DNA of 64,000 nt, from assembly GCF_964275005.1 (NCBI RefSeq), contig NC_092698.1, positions 34,081,162-34,145,161 on the forward strand, given 5' to 3'. Below the pieces are notes generated by a model that had not been told where the DNA came from, did not search any database, and was given only the letters and a program-made list of their open reading frames with translations. Of the stretch, positions 1 to 12,826 are shown one piece after another (positions within the stretch are counted from its first letter, which is position 1; every line of letters starts with the position of its first letter). The position numbers and the translations under genes were made by a program. This stretch comes from Diadema setosum. Its lineage: Eukaryota > Echinodermata > Echinoidea > Diadematoida > Diadematidae.

Positions 1-97
1 TCTAGTGGGTGCTGCTGATTCTTGGAAGCAGGCATTGGTGTCCCAACCCATCATCACGTCCACTCCAAATTTCCCAATTTTAAGAACTTTTGTTCGG

Positions 98-455
98 GTG
101 CACGTTACGAGTTCGACACCCACGAGTCATACAGTCAGTATTAGTCATACAGCCCATGAGCTCGACAATAGGCAAACAAGGCCCGTGAGACCGACACTAG
201 GCAAACAAGGCCCACGATCCCCATGATGTAAAGTCGAACTCGCGGGCCTTGTTTGCCTAGGGTCGAGCTCATGGAACTCTTTTGCCCTGTGTTGGACTCG
301 TGGGCCTTGTTTGCCTACTGTCGTACTCATGAGCCTTATTTGCCTATGGTGTCGAGTTCATGGGATGTATGACTCCTAGGCTGTATGACTTATAAACTTC
401 TTTTTGTCAACGTAGAACTCGTGGGCCGTATGACTCGTGGGTGTCTGTCTCGTGG
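98..455. repeat. Tandem and inverted repeat array (TAGGCAAACAAGGCCC units)
   Basis: A core reading TAGGCAAACAAGGCCC occurs twice on the plus strand (about 169-184 and 198-213). It recurs in reverse complement, as GGGCCTTGTTTGCCTA or a close variant, at about 244-259, 301-316 and 331-346. The cores are joined by short variants of 'cgagtcatacag' and 'gagctcgac' and their complements. The block therefore folds back on itself around position 225. Short open frames here are products of the repeat and are not genes. It may be part of a satellite or of a transposon's subterminal repeats; I do not recognise the family. Confidence 0.8.
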
Positions 456-964
456 GATGACCCCGGTTTTTCACGTCTTTTGAAGAACCCGAAGCGCTCA
501 AAGATTCAGACAACTCGATGTCGAGAATATCATTTCGTAGATCGTATTGATTGCTGTAATTGTTCAATTTCGACCACAGAATAATTCCCCCATGACAACT
601 CCACTCACGGAATGCGTGCTTCTCATTTCATGCTTTCTTCATCAAAGACTATTTCATTGATTTGCAGTGTCGAAATGCCGTTGCAGGAACTGTGAGTCCA
701 TACTTGGGTCCAGTTATGAAAAGGGAACTTTGTCATACATTGAGCTAAATAAATCCAACGAAACAATTCAATAATGGAATGAAAGCCAAAGAAAAATGAC
801 TGATAGCTGTGAAGATTGGGATAAGTTTACTGTGATTGCTTTATATTGTTTTCGAAAGGAAAACGACCAGCGCATCAACCAACATCTTCTAATTAATAAT
901 TATTGTTCTTTACCGACGGCAACGTACGACTCCAGTCCATTTGATTGCAATCATCAGTGCCCAT

Positions 965-977
965 CCCCCCCCCCCCC
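965..977. repeat. Poly-C run
   Basis: Thirteen consecutive C followed by a short CA run. Similar runs recur across the window. They are slippage-prone, so the lengths may be sequencing-dependent. Confidence 0.9.
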
Positions 978-3275
978 ATACACACACCTCATCTTTTCCC
1001 CTTATTCGTATTCTTAAGTTTACATTGCAGGTTTCTCAGAGAGCAGTGTTACAATAACCTTCAGCTGATCAGCAGGGTAGCCAAGCAGAGTCCAACGGGG
1101 AGGATGGCCTGATGCATCCCCTTGCCTGTTACTGGCCCCACGTTTCTGAATCCGAGCTAGGGTAAATAAATCCGACGGAGGAATAAAAATAGGCTCTCTT
1201 GGTCCCAATTATCATCACATCCCATTCATTACTATAATGACGCATAATTGGCGTGATGTCGCTAACCATTTCTTGGGGTTCTCTTCCACTTCGTGGAATG
1301 TCTTGGAGTGTTTAATCTACGTCGATTTCATGGGATCCAAATTGGGCGTATCGGATTTCTCTAAGATTGGGATCCTTTGTGGTGAGAATGTAATTCTTCA
1401 TGGAATCATCGAATCGGATCGCCATCGAACTCACTCTCAGCGCCCGATGCACATCAGAAACTTAATTACGATACTGGACGGTTAATTCCCGAATAAATCT
1501 GTCGCGCATTCTTTTTTTCTTGAATTCTTGTTTAGACTTCACATCGTACCTCACGAAATGCCTTACTGGTGCTTACTTGGCTGATTTTGAATGTGAATGA
1601 TTGGAGGGATTTCTACAAATATTTGTAAATGACGAGAATGAAATGCAAGCTAGCTTTCGAATCAAAATGCCGAATCTACCTGCGATAAAAAGAAAAAACA
1701 AAAACGACATAACTACCCTCAGTTTCGAACAATCTGCTTTACTACCGACGCAGGCATTACTCGACAAGTCATGTGGCAATTGCCGATGATTATGCCGGTA
1801 TGAACACAGGCTTAGATAGACGTAGGTATGTCTTCAAAAGGACAAAGTAACGGGGCACACTCAGAGTTTTCTTCTTCCTACCTGGGTGACACATTTGTCT
1901 TCGTTTAAATGTGAAGAAGAGAGAGAGGATGCGGTGTACCCCTTGTGTGTGTGATGGTGTGAATTGTTCCAGACAGACGGTCATTTTATCCGTAAGTCAT
2001 GAAGGGGGGTAAACTTCGCGGCTCATGTGAGTGTCCTTTATTGGACAGATCGGAAACTCGAAAAGAAGACCGGGAGAGACGCACAGGTAACAATCACTGA
2101 CACATCAATCGCTCTACGGTGGCAGAGTATGAAAGCTCTCCCCCCTCTGGTCGATTGAATACCCGGCCAATAATCTCGTCACAAATCCTGATTTATTAGA
2201 CCCAGAAGGAGATTCGAAGTTGCGCTGATTGCATGGGCACAGTCATCCGAGTCCGCCCAGAAGATCGGCCGAACAATCCGACGAAACTTACACAACAAAG
2301 CCTAAAGAAGAGTCCGAAAACCTGAAGATGATTCAGGAAGATAAATTGGTATCTCATCACCTGCATGTGTGAAACGAGCATAGACATTTACAAAAGGTGT
2401 TCTGCAAATTATGCCATCTTGGTGGCCATCGTACCACCAATGCACCCTTAACACCTTCCTTACATTGACCAACGGTCTTTGACCCCTAGAAGTTTTTGAA
2501 GCAGGTATTTTTAGAGCTAATAATTCACATTCGTTCTTTCTCAATTTTAACGAGTAGTCACCTATACTCTCACAAGGTTATACTTTGCATCTAAAATGGT
2601 AGAATAAACAAATAAATTTGTACAGACGATTTGCTCACTACTCCTGATCTCTGGGAAGTAATATTAGATAATGAGGTCTCAATATCTTCTGATTCTGCTA
2701 ATATCTTACCTATCAATATCATGGATTAATGAATAATTTGTTTCGGACAGATAGGTTCTCAGTCAGATTTTCCTTTACAAATCAATGGGTACTAATATTC
2801 GAACGGTTACATTGTGCCCATGATACTCGACGAAACCAATACAGTGTGTGCCACTGTTCTGAATTAACGCCTTATATATTCATCTATTTTATATCTGCAG
2901 ATTATAGAGTGACATTTCAAGCTACACACACATACACGTCCCCTACACATACAAAACACATATTATAATGACCAATAACAATGCAGAGTCACAAAGTGCA
3001 TGCATCGTTAGTCATAATTATATCGAACTTATGGACCTTACTTTTTTTTTGATGCAGGATAATATCGCAATGACTGTTGAAGCAAACTCCAATAGCTTTG
3101 AGAACAGAGTTCATAAAGTGAGACGGGATGTGAATTTCTTACTGGTTGTAATAAGTCCTACATTTTGATTGTATCATTGTGGCTGACAACTCAACATCTT
3201 TCCCCACAATTTCACATTTTGTGTGTTACGTCAAGCTCACGGACGTTCGTAGCAATCCTGGGAGACAACGTTACA

Positions 3276-3287
3276 CCCCCCCCCCCC
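3276..3287. repeat. Poly-C run
   Basis: An uninterrupted C tract of about 12 bases, then CTCT. Confidence 0.9.
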
Positions 3288-5464
3288 TCTTTGGTCCTTT
3301 TTGTGCAGGAAACAAAATAATTACTATTCATACCATCAAATCAGCATATTCGAGTTTCCATTTGGAACTCCTAATATGAACCTATTACTTACAATTGTAT
3401 ATAACCGTAATACCCGGCACTATTCTTGGTATCTGTTGTTGTTCAGTTTGCAAAGCTAATCAAAAAGAAATTCATCCACGTCACTTTCTCTGATTGATGT
3501 AGACAGAAAGTTCTTTTGCGCGTCGTAACGGTTGTATTACAGTTACTCTTTCATACTTGTATGTTCATTGTAAAAGCATGTTCACCTGATTAAACAACAA
3601 CAACAACAAATGACATCATGGACATGAGCAGCGTTCATGAAGACTTCATGAAACGTTATACTCTTACATAACAAGTAAACCTACAACGTATTTTCAGAAT
3701 GCGATTAGATTATCTTTGCGTGAAGCTGATACTTAAGGTCACCGCTTTCTTAGGATCATTAGGAGTTGGTCTATTCCTCACCTCAAAATCACAGAAGTCG
3801 ACACGCTAGATTAAGCAGCATTTTGGATCTTCGTAGACCAGTTAGTTTCAGACCATTTGCTGGTAAACGAACCGCGTCGGGACCGGGCATGGTATAGACG
3901 TAATACGATTTCCCCCCTCCTGACATGTCTCCGAAGCAAACACCGTGGCCCAAACTCCTCCGCCGTTTGTTCCATAATAATGCGCTCCTGGTTGGAACAA
4001 TGACACGAAATGGTACACCTCAGTATGCTTAGGATGTTATTTTAGTCGAACATTCAACCAGTGAAGATCCGAACAGTGAATGTTATGTGTTTTCTCCGTT
4101 TCATCATCCTGGGTGTTTTGTTGGTGTTGTTCTCATTTCTTGTTGTTGTTTATGAAGCGATCGATTGGGGCATTGCCGTGGTTTCACATTTAATCCCCGT
4201 ACAACTGTAAAACTGGGTAAGGACACAACAACACAATGCGAGAATAGATTCGGTTCTTAATCCACGATTCTGCTCTTCACAGAAGTAATATACATTTATC
4301 CGTGTTTTTTTATCATTATTTATCTGGAACGTAGTCACGTCGAGAACCGAGGCCTGCTCTCTAAGTGAGTCGTGTTACAATTGTGAACATTATTTGTATG
4401 TTTAATGTTACCTCTAATTTACGCAGGCATAATTACTGTACTTTACGTCAATCATTATTTTGAAAGCAATAAGAGAAAGATAAGATGACGGATGCATTTG
4501 ATCATATGTCTTAAAGCCGTTGGCAAGAAAATCATAGCATGTCACGACGGATATCCGAAGATGGATTCACGTTGCTGGGATCCTAGCTATTTCTCGACGT
4601 TTCCACTGTTTGTGATTCACATATTCATGTGCATCATCTCCGCTCCATTTCGAGAAAAAATAACCAGAGAAAAGTATTATTCTACTGAATCAGGTCTAGC
4701 GACGGCGCGTTATAGACTTCTTAGATGCTGTGGTTCTTTTTTATCCCCTTAGAACAGACATTCCTTGCCGCCAAATATTTATAAACGTACAGCTCTAGTG
4801 AGCATTTTGTTTATTACATGACTCCTTTTTTTAAAGCAATGAATAACATGCAAGAGTTCACATATTACTTCAAATTGGTTTCCAAACTATCTTGTCGCAT
4901 ACGATTATTGACTCGAGCACAATCTTCGATGAAATATTCTTTAAATACTTTATCCCTTAAATGTTAAAATCATTTCAATCATGGGACAAGGTTTTTTATT
5001 ACTTCAGACACATAAATGCGATGGTCACTCATTTAGTAATGTTTGTTTTTGAATGCAGACATAACAAAATATATAAGTTCGGCATCAACAACACAGCTGG
5101 CCAGAAGAATCTGCAGGTATTGCATTATCCATGATTTTACATCTCCGGACTTAAATACCTTCCAAATTGAATTATACTGACTGATGAGGCATAATCTACT
5201 TTGCGGTATGTAAGTGCAATTTTATCATATTTCATAATCTAAGATGTAATTTATTTTGCAGTATAGCCCGCAAGAAATATAATCTGTCAAGATCATGTAT
5301 TTTCTTGCAAGCTTGGTTGTTGTTGTTTATTGTGTAGGCCTACCTGAAATCTTTTCTCATTTATATCGTAATTATCTTCATGTCAACCTTTATTAGATCA
5401 TTTCGCCTGCGTGACCGTTTCTTATTTGGTTTCTTATCTTTCTGGTCTTACAAAATGCACTTTT

Positions 5465-5540
5465 ACACACAAAACAGACACACACACTTACAAAAACACA
5501 CACACACACACACTCACACACTCATACACTCTCACACACA
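5465..5540. repeat. (CA)n microsatellite, imperfect
   Basis: Interrupted CA dinucleotides with ACTC and ATAC variants. Threonine/histidine-rich open frames over it are artefacts of the repeat. Confidence 0.9.
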
Positions 5541-6049
5541 AACATCACTGCTGTATCTCCCATTTATCTCTTATTATTTGGTTAGTACATGCATCAATGA
5601 AGATAATACCAGTAGGTGTTTATTAAACTATCAAATCGCTTTCCAAATGATTATATGGCACAGTGATAATCAAAATTCGCCCTTTTCTTGCCACCACGGT
5701 ACACGTATCCATGTGAAATCAAGTTAATAAACTTAAAACTCAAACCATACAACTTGATGTGTGAATTATGCGCACAGACATTATAATATTTTGGTTACAT
5801 CAAATGCAATTTTTATGTTCATATCACGATCTTTTATATTCTAAACTCTGCAATCTGTAAACGTATACATTAAATAGGATAAATATAGTGTAACGTGACG
5901 TTCATATCAAATTCAGAGATTTTTTTTTTTCAATCTGGATTACATATATATTATCAAAATATGTTATTTAACCAGCATTTAAAGATGCTTTTATTGTTTG
6001 AGATTCAGCTAAGTCTGATGAAGGTGAAATCTTTACAAAGTATGATTGG

Positions 6050-6053
<4 letters not shown>

Positions 6054-6098
<45 letters not shown>

Positions 6099-6099
6099 T

Positions 6100-6170
<71 letters not shown>
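6054..6170. repeat. Compound (TA)n-(CA)n-(TA)n-(GA)n microsatellite
   Basis: Four abutting dinucleotide tracts: TA to about 6090, CA to about 6099, TA from 6103 to 6137, then GA to 6170. The open frame over it, with YIYIYI and ERERER runs, is not a gene. Confidence 0.95.
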
Positions 6171-6173
<3 letters not shown>

Positions 6174-7633
6174 GGTGGAGTTTGATCTCAAAAATAATTA
6201 TCTGTTAACCGCATTCTTGTTAAGTTGAGATATTTGCGATCAAAGCTGCTAAAAACAATTAAAAGAAGATGACAAGAAGATATCTTAATCATAACTTCAA
6301 GAATATTTCGTGTTCATGTTGCAAACGAGGAATCACTTGAAAATGTACATTTTGCTTTATCTGATTATGGACTTATTTTGAAATGTTTAAAAGATGGCAC
6401 TTAGTCCATTTTGCTATGAAACTCTTCATAATATGAACAGAAAGAGAATGAGAAGACAATACAGTGTACCAGAAATTGATTTTTACGGTCAATAGCATTC
6501 AAAAGACGGTAAACCTACTTTTTGTTGACATCTCTATTATTGCTCAAGAATATTCCATATTTTGTCTCTATTTGCATGATTTTGATATTTGCAACATTTT
6601 TCTTAATAACTTCCGCGTTTGGAAGCGAGAATTTCAAAATACTGTAGTAACAAAATTAAACGAGCTTCTCTGCTCATGGAAATTTATGAAATGTACTCAT
6701 TTTCACCTAAATCAAAGTAAGCCTTGAGCAACGTCTAGGCAGCTAAGAACGCCTATGGTTTCAGAAACACGGTCCATCTTGTGAGTGCCTTTTGAGAGAG
6801 AGAAAAAAAAAAGAAAAAGAGGAAGAAAAGGTTGCCTCATTCTGTGTCTCTAGCGTGGGGTCAAACACATGCTTGAAAGAAAGCTGTAAAGTGTACGGCA
6901 CTAGCGTTTTACTGCCTTGTCTGTTCGAACTTCTTCAAAATCAAATGAAGACATGCTTGGTGTCTACAAATAAACATTGTACGTGGCTTGTATGAATTCA
7001 TCGAGATTTAAGTACTGTGGTAGCTAAACAACCGCTGTGTTATTTATGAACATTTGTTGGAAAATGTCGTCTTGTGGTGGTTTGAGATTACACGTTCGCT
7101 GGAAATATTGTTGAATTACAACATGTCAGGGGTGCTCACTGGAACCAGTAAAGGAACGTTGCAGATATTAGATTTTAATGGGTAACTGGTCCACGGCTGT
7201 AATGTCACGCGGGTTCATCTGGTCGTCGGCCAATTAGAGGCGCGCTTGCAAAACGGGTTAAGAAAGCGTTTGTAAGTCGGCGGCTGCTGGACCAATCGCA
7301 CAGTTCGATCTATCGCCTTGCCGAGAGGTGACGCCGTAACTGAACTGTATCGGAAAGTCTACTCGGGAGATTTCACAACGTTGTGTTGTTGTTTCCGGGC
7401 CCTGTATCCTTTTCAGTAGGCCTGACAGAGTCAACAAAAAACAACGTGCTACCAGAAGTAACGGCGAGTTTGTTTCTCGAAGACGTGCTCACGGAACTAA
7501 ATGTGTGTGTAGCTTTTGAAGATGATTCCAGATTGACCCACTTATTCAGTCTCAATATAAGTCCATGAACGAATGGTTTCATCTGTAGTTTACACTCGTA
7601 ATCACGCTAGGTATAGAAAAAGACCCCCTGGCA

Positions 7634-7663
7634 TATTTTTTTTTTCCGAACTCTTCTCTACAG
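7634..7663 (+). other. Possible splice acceptor in the gbx 5' leader
   Basis: A long pyrimidine run (T-rich, then CTCTTCTCTACAG) ends in AG at 7662-7663, about 117 bases before the start codon. It has the form of a good 3' splice site, so the leader may have an upstream noncoding exon. It could also be a chance T-run. Confidence 0.25.
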
Positions 7664-7756
7664 TGGACTGCAGATATCATTGATCGGACAAGCTTGACTC
7701 TTTTGTGACACATTTCCCCTGAGTCGAGAAGCTAGCAGAAACATTTTCATCAGCGG

Positions 7757-7762
7757 ATGTGA
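7757..7762 (+). promoter_or_regulatory. Minimal upstream ORF (ATGTGA start-stop)
   Basis: An ATG followed immediately by TGA lies 18 bases before the gbx ATG. Start-stop elements of this kind can stall ribosomes and lower translation of the main frame in other genes. The context is weak here (C at -3), so an effect is uncertain. Confidence 0.35.
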
Positions 7763-7780
7763 AGTGAGAATTAGCTGGCC

Positions 7781-8459
7781 ATGCAACCTGCGGGTGTAGC
7801 ATCAGCTTTTTCCATCGCGTCGCTTACAGCGAGTCTCTCTCACCACCATCCCCAGCCCTACCCGCATCCGGCAGCCGTCACCACCTCTGCCATGATGTGT
7901 GCAGCGGGCTATCCACCAGCGGCGCTGCCGTTGCCGTACGCCAACGCCACATCGTGTTCATCCGCCACTTACGGGGGATCCCTTGCCTTGCCATCGGCCG
8001 GCACGACTTGTGCGGGACGCAGTGGAGTCGACGTATCCGAGATGTCGATGGCAGCGGCCGCCGGAACCCAGTGTGCAATGAGCAACGCAGCGGGGAGCGC
8101 TGGCGGGGGATCAATTCAGTTTGCCGCCTCACATCACCATCCCGAATCGTACTCGCGACAGGGCATTGGGGACAGCGCGGAAGTCAGCCGAAATCTCTCA
8201 CTTTTACCCAACTCTCGGCACGGTCTGATGGGAGTAGCAGACCTTAATATACCTCGATGGAGCGCCTACAATGTTGGCCTGGAGCCGGGAACAAACAGTG
8301 CAATTTCTTCCAGGATCTCAAACGGACACGGGCTGGACGCAATCCCCACGAGTCTGGGTAGCGGAGGCGGCGGAGTAGGAGGTGGCGGAGCAGGCGGAGG
8401 AAGCAGTCGAGATTACGTAGAAGCGCTCAACTCGCCACCGGCGAGTTATAGCCCAACAG
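7781..8459 (+). CDS. gbx: Gbx homeobox protein, coding exon 1 (residues 1-226 plus one base)
   Basis: This exon encodes the N-terminal half of a Gbx-family transcription factor, a nuclear DNA-binding protein that in other animals patterns the anterior nervous system. The start is the ATG at 7781: an in-frame TAG at 7772-7774 excludes a longer frame, and the -3 base is G. Residues 10-15 (FSIASL) form an eh1-like motif of the type that binds Groucho co-repressors; Gbx proteins carry one near the N-terminus. The rest is low complexity: a His/Pro stretch near 20-30, Ala/Ser-rich middle, and a Gly-rich run around 197-212. The frame meets a donor, ACAG|GTATGT, with GT at 8460-8461 and one base left over. 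Reading through would stop after two codons. That single G plus AT from exon 2 makes an Asp codon, which restores the frame exactly. Assignment rests on exon 2 plus this matching phase. Confidence 0.9.
7808..7825 (+). other. eh1-like Groucho-interaction motif in Gbx
   Basis: Residues 10-15 read FSIASL, within SAFSIASLTA. The form F-S-I-x-x-L is the eh1 pattern seen in Engrailed, Gbx and other repressor homeoproteins. The function is inferred from that pattern and from its N-terminal position. Confidence 0.7.
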
Positions 8460-10281
8460 GTATGTAGGTGAACCACAGACATTCATTTCACGGAATTAAT
8501 GGTACATATGATTGTGGCAGAAATGTGATCAGTACAATTCAAAACTTGTAATGACCTCTTTATCTGCAGCACACTTAAATTCGCTGATATTCTGTTGTGT
8601 TAAAGTCGAATTGCAGTCATGAATGAAATACTGTGTACGGTGAGGTGTCTTGAAACTTATTCATAGATACTAGTTTGTTTTTTTCTCTTTTTTTTTTTGC
8701 ATGTGTGTCCATCAAAATCATAAACGGCACATAAGACAATCTGTTCTCACATAAATATATGCAACACAAACAGTAATTCCCCTGAATAGTGTTGTACTCA
8801 CTAAAATAAAAGAAGAAGTGAAAACCGACGACAGCGATATACTATTCGTCGCCGTTGTCTTGGCTTTCGCATCAGTCACATTTTGTGACTTTCTATCTGT
8901 CATATTTCCTTCCATAAACAAAGGTGAATTTTCCTCTCTTTGGATATTCACACTCAATTTTCTTCAGTGCATCACGCACAAAGTGCGTTGTAAAGCGTCA
9001 ACCATAATCGCTAAAACCCTGTCGATACATAACCGTGTATCTACGATATCGTCTGCAAAACGGCGCGACGCCCAGACAGTCAGTTGTTATGGGCGACTTG
9101 TCGGGAGGGGAAAAAATGAATCCTCTGACTAACAACTAAGACGTTGTGTAAATCATGTTTGCATAATATTCTCATTAGTGAGATGACCTCATCCTATGAG
9201 TGTGTGAGCTTTTTCTAGATGTCCTCTGCGTATATCAGTCCTCACAATGTCCCAGTTCTGTACGGCAAACAAAACAAACAAAAAGATCTCTAGAGAACTT
9301 TCTGAGCAAAATGTCGCCGTCATTTTTTCTTCTCAAAAAAAAAAAAACTTCCAGGTCTGAACAAAAAACGTAGATGTTATTGATGGCGCAATTACTTTCA
9401 TCGCCTAAAACCATGTGGTTCTGAAGACCATATTCATATCTTGGTGATAATTCTGATTCTTTCTGCAGTCCTACAGGAAGTAATGTAGCCAAGTGTAGAC
9501 ATGCGATTCCTCAGTTGCACAAAGCCTATTATACCTCCTCCTACTCGATACATTGTAAAGTTGGATAGCTGAGATAATTTGGTAGCAATACTCACGTGAC
9601 ATCTTTGCCATCCTTCTTTATTGAGTTGTAAATGTTGAAGTCAATTCTCGAAGAGACAGTGGAGAAATCTCAAGAAGCTCTTGTGCAGACGATCGCTGCC
9701 TTCACAATGACTCCTCGTATATTGCACTCCGACCTGACCACGTGACACAGTTTCTCATACAGCGTTTTATATCATTGTATCTTTGTATGCTCGCATCACA
9801 CACTGGTTGCAGATTTAGTGTTCCATGGGGATCGTTAAACACCAAGACTTTTCTCCAGACACATTATGGTGAATTTAAACAGAGAAAAAATGGGAAAATG
9901 CTAAGGGGGAAAATGAACGTATGCCTCGATGTGACGCAATAAACCAAATGCATCTAAGGTGACAGAGGGTAAAACGTATAAACAATAGGACCTTATCACG
10001 ACACGAGTAACCATGTCACTGACCTTTAAACTTACAGGAATCATCCCTTTCACGGCCAGAATTTATTCAATTGGAGTCAGTACGCAGTTTACCTCATCTC
10101 ATTCATATTAAGAATTATTAAGTAAATAGTAATGTAGCTTATCAAGACAGCATATTAAGCCAAGTAGGCCTACTGTTACATTATTTGAAACTTAGGCGCT
10201 GTGTGCTTATCACATTCCCATAACTTCAATGATACATCTTTATCGAATGCAAGATTACAACACAAAAAGTATTTATCCATA

Positions 10282-10306
10282 TTCATACATACACACACAC
10301 ACACAC
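10282..10306. repeat. Short (CA)n microsatellite
   Basis: Perfect CA run following 'catacata', in the gbx intron. Confidence 0.85.
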
Positions 10307-11198
10307 GTGATGTAGATAGATAGCCACTCGAATTGCTCCAAATTGTCATATCTCAGACTAAATGACTTACGCTTTTTTTGTCCCCTCTCCCGATGCTTCC
10401 TAGCATATTCAATTGAGCGATGATGATCTAGTTTGCTTAAGACCAACTGTTTTGTAAATATTGCGGTTTAATGGTCCAAAACAGCTGCTGACACAGAAAT
10501 GTCGTCATGCAGTTTAGCTTTCACAAATAGGACACCGTCACGTGCTGTTTGTCTTTTGAGGTATGTATAAAGCTTTTAATAGAGCATATAGCATTCTGTT
10601 GTCAAATGTCTTACAAATTATTGTAATTTGCTTTGAGAAGATATCTTTTTAGGTTAAGACCCTAAAATAGTACTGAGAATGACAGTAGTTTACCACGTAC
10701 CTAAATATTTGAGAAAAGTACTGATTAGAAGCGTTGTAATTCAAACTTATATCACCAATTTAAGATTGAAACGAGCGATACAAGAAAGCAGTGCTAGTTT
10801 CGAATGCACAAATGATCTGTCAAGGTCATCTATAAATAACCGCCTGGGTGATATCTTAAACATCGTTGGTGGAGATGAGAAGTTCAGGAACACCGTAAAA
10901 AGTTCAGAAAGGGGTTCCCTCTTCGTTATGACCCCTGCTAAAGAACACCATGGATATTCTAATAGCTCTACTTCAAAGGTCAAGGTGTAAGGTCTCGTTC
11001 TTGTAAAGCCCTCAGCTCCGGAAATACCGTGTAATGAATCTCGACCAATTCATCATCATGGCTAAGGTAAAGCTTAAAAGAGCATTCTTTTTCGTACATT
11101 GTTTTTTCGCAGTCATATAAAGATATACTTACAAAATAAAAACATCTGAATAATCATTTTCTGTCACAATTACTCCTCATGATATGATTCGTCTTTTG

Positions 11199-11227
11199 TG
11201 TTTGTTTGTTTGTTTGTTTGTTTGTTT
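11199..11227. repeat. (TTTG)n microsatellite
   Basis: About seven TTTG tetramers in a row. Confidence 0.9.
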
Positions 11228-12223
11228 TTTCGTTTTTCGTTTGACAAGACGATGCGAACAATATAATTTCATATGAAATCCGTTTGGTTAGATGGAAGTC
11301 GATCACATTTGGTTCCTTCTTGAACTGATAAATGAGCACAAAATATGAAATGATTATCATCTCAGTATAGCATAACTAAAGCTTCATTGTGCGATCAAAC
11401 AATAACTCATCTCTATGAAAAACAAAAACAAAAATAAACAAGCAAATAAGCAAAACAAAGCGATCTGCAGATGACAACACACAGCATCATAAAGGTTCGA
11501 TAACGAATTTAGTGCTATCGTTATCATAATCAGAGTGCATTTTTCCTTTATCAAATATCCATATTAATTATGATAAATTAGTATCATTAGTACCATATTT
11601 TGTGATTCTGTGTTGCATAATCATCGGTCGCGATCTACTCCAATGCAGAACATGAATTAAAGAATCACCAAATCAAATGTTTATTCTCAAATTGCGTCTG
11701 TTCCTACAGCATGTCTTTTAACCATCAGACTGTTAAACTGCAGTCACAAAATCATATTTTTCAGTATTTTCAAATATAACTTTTGTAATGGACTTGGGTT
11801 TTGTTAGGATGTAAATTTTGTAAGAAAATAATGGCGGATTGACCTTATGCAAGTATATGTTCAATGTAATATATTAATATATAAATTCGATGTTGTATAA
11901 GTTCAATTTATTGAGCAGCCCATATCTCTACAAGCTTGTCTTTTATGTGAACCCTTCTTGTCCAATAATACAATTATTTTGAACAAATAGTTTCACACAT
12001 GTATGTTTATAGATTTTTGTAGTACATTGTTCGTCTGTTTTATAAAATATTATATTTTATAAAATAATGTACAAATCTCCGACATTGTAGACAGCGAAAA
12101 ATGGCAGAGCCAGATTTTTCGTTTCTTCTTGATTGCCCGTAGGCTGGAAAAGGCGGGATTCACAACTCACTGTAGGATGTGTGAATTATACAGCCAGTCA
12201 GGGACAAAGAGAAGTAGGAAGGA

Positions 12224-12236
12224 GGGGGGGGGGGGG
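12224..12236. repeat. Poly-G run
   Basis: An uninterrupted run of about 13 G. Confidence 0.9.
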
Positions 12237-12712
12237 CAGAAGAGTGACTTAATCTACTGTTTTGACGTCATATCTGAAATCCTTCCTTTTTCTCTCTCTT
12301 CTTTGTGTAGAAACCCATTATGGTAGCATGAAGGAGGCCAGTAAAACTATAGAGTAATGTTTTTATATCTGTTTTTCCAACACTGAAAACAGTGATTACC
12401 GTTTTGGAAAAAAAAAGTCCAGCTGTCATGCATGATGACGTACAAAAAGTAACGTTTGGCATGATGCTCAATTCACATATTTTTAAAACATGTCATTTGT
12501 TGTTATTTTTGCTATGGATTCTATCATGTATACACACTGATGAGCAATTTAATTCGTGAAATCAGTAAACTCTGTGGTGCAGAAAATGAACGGCAAAAAT
12601 ATGAGCGATGGTAAGAAAATTAAAAGAAAATGAAAGAGAACGAAAAAGAAGGCAGTTAATGATATCATAAGGGAAGTAAGACAGATACACTAGTATTTGA
12701 AAGAACAAAACG

Positions 12713-12826
12713 TCAGATAGATAGCAAGATAGATATGAGTAGATAGGTAGATAGAGAGAGAGAGAAGAACGAAAGAAGGAAAGAAAGAAATAAAGAAAGA
12801 AAGAGAGTGCGGGGGAGGGGGGGGGG
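12713..12826. repeat. Purine-rich (GATA/GA/GAAA)n tract ending in a G-run
   Basis: Imperfect GATA and TAGA units pass into GA, then GAAA/GAAG units and finally a G-rich run to 12826. A strand-asymmetric purine tract of this kind can form triplex DNA, but no function is implied. Confidence 0.85.

Larger units (their letters stand above)
456..7190. other. Intergenic region upstream of gbx, no gene recognised
   Basis: This AT-rich stretch has only short open frames without recognisable domains. It holds C-runs at 965-977 and 3276-3287, a short (CAA) run near 3595, a CA repeat near 5465-5540, a TA/CA/GA compound repeat at 6054-6170 and one TAGGCCTA palindrome at 5335. The block at about 3800-4020 is more balanced in composition and could be regulatory, but no specific motif supports that. 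Confidence 0.6.
7190..7780 (+). promoter_or_regulatory. gbx: Probable gbx promoter and 5' leader
   Basis: This block directly precedes the gbx start codon and is less AT-biased than the DNA upstream. CCAAT pentamers lie at 7230-7234 (inside CCAATTAG, which is also a homeodomain-type site) and 7292-7296. No convincing TATA box is placed relative to a known start. The transcription start cannot be read from the sequence. Calling this the promoter rests on position and the CCAAT boxes only. Confidence 0.45.

Noticed and set aside
1020..1208. Possible transposon-coding remnant on the minus strand
   Set aside because: Short, no motif I can name.
10679..10990. 103-codon plus-strand frame
   Set aside because: No recognised domain; the minus strand is also open over the same bases, as expected by chance.
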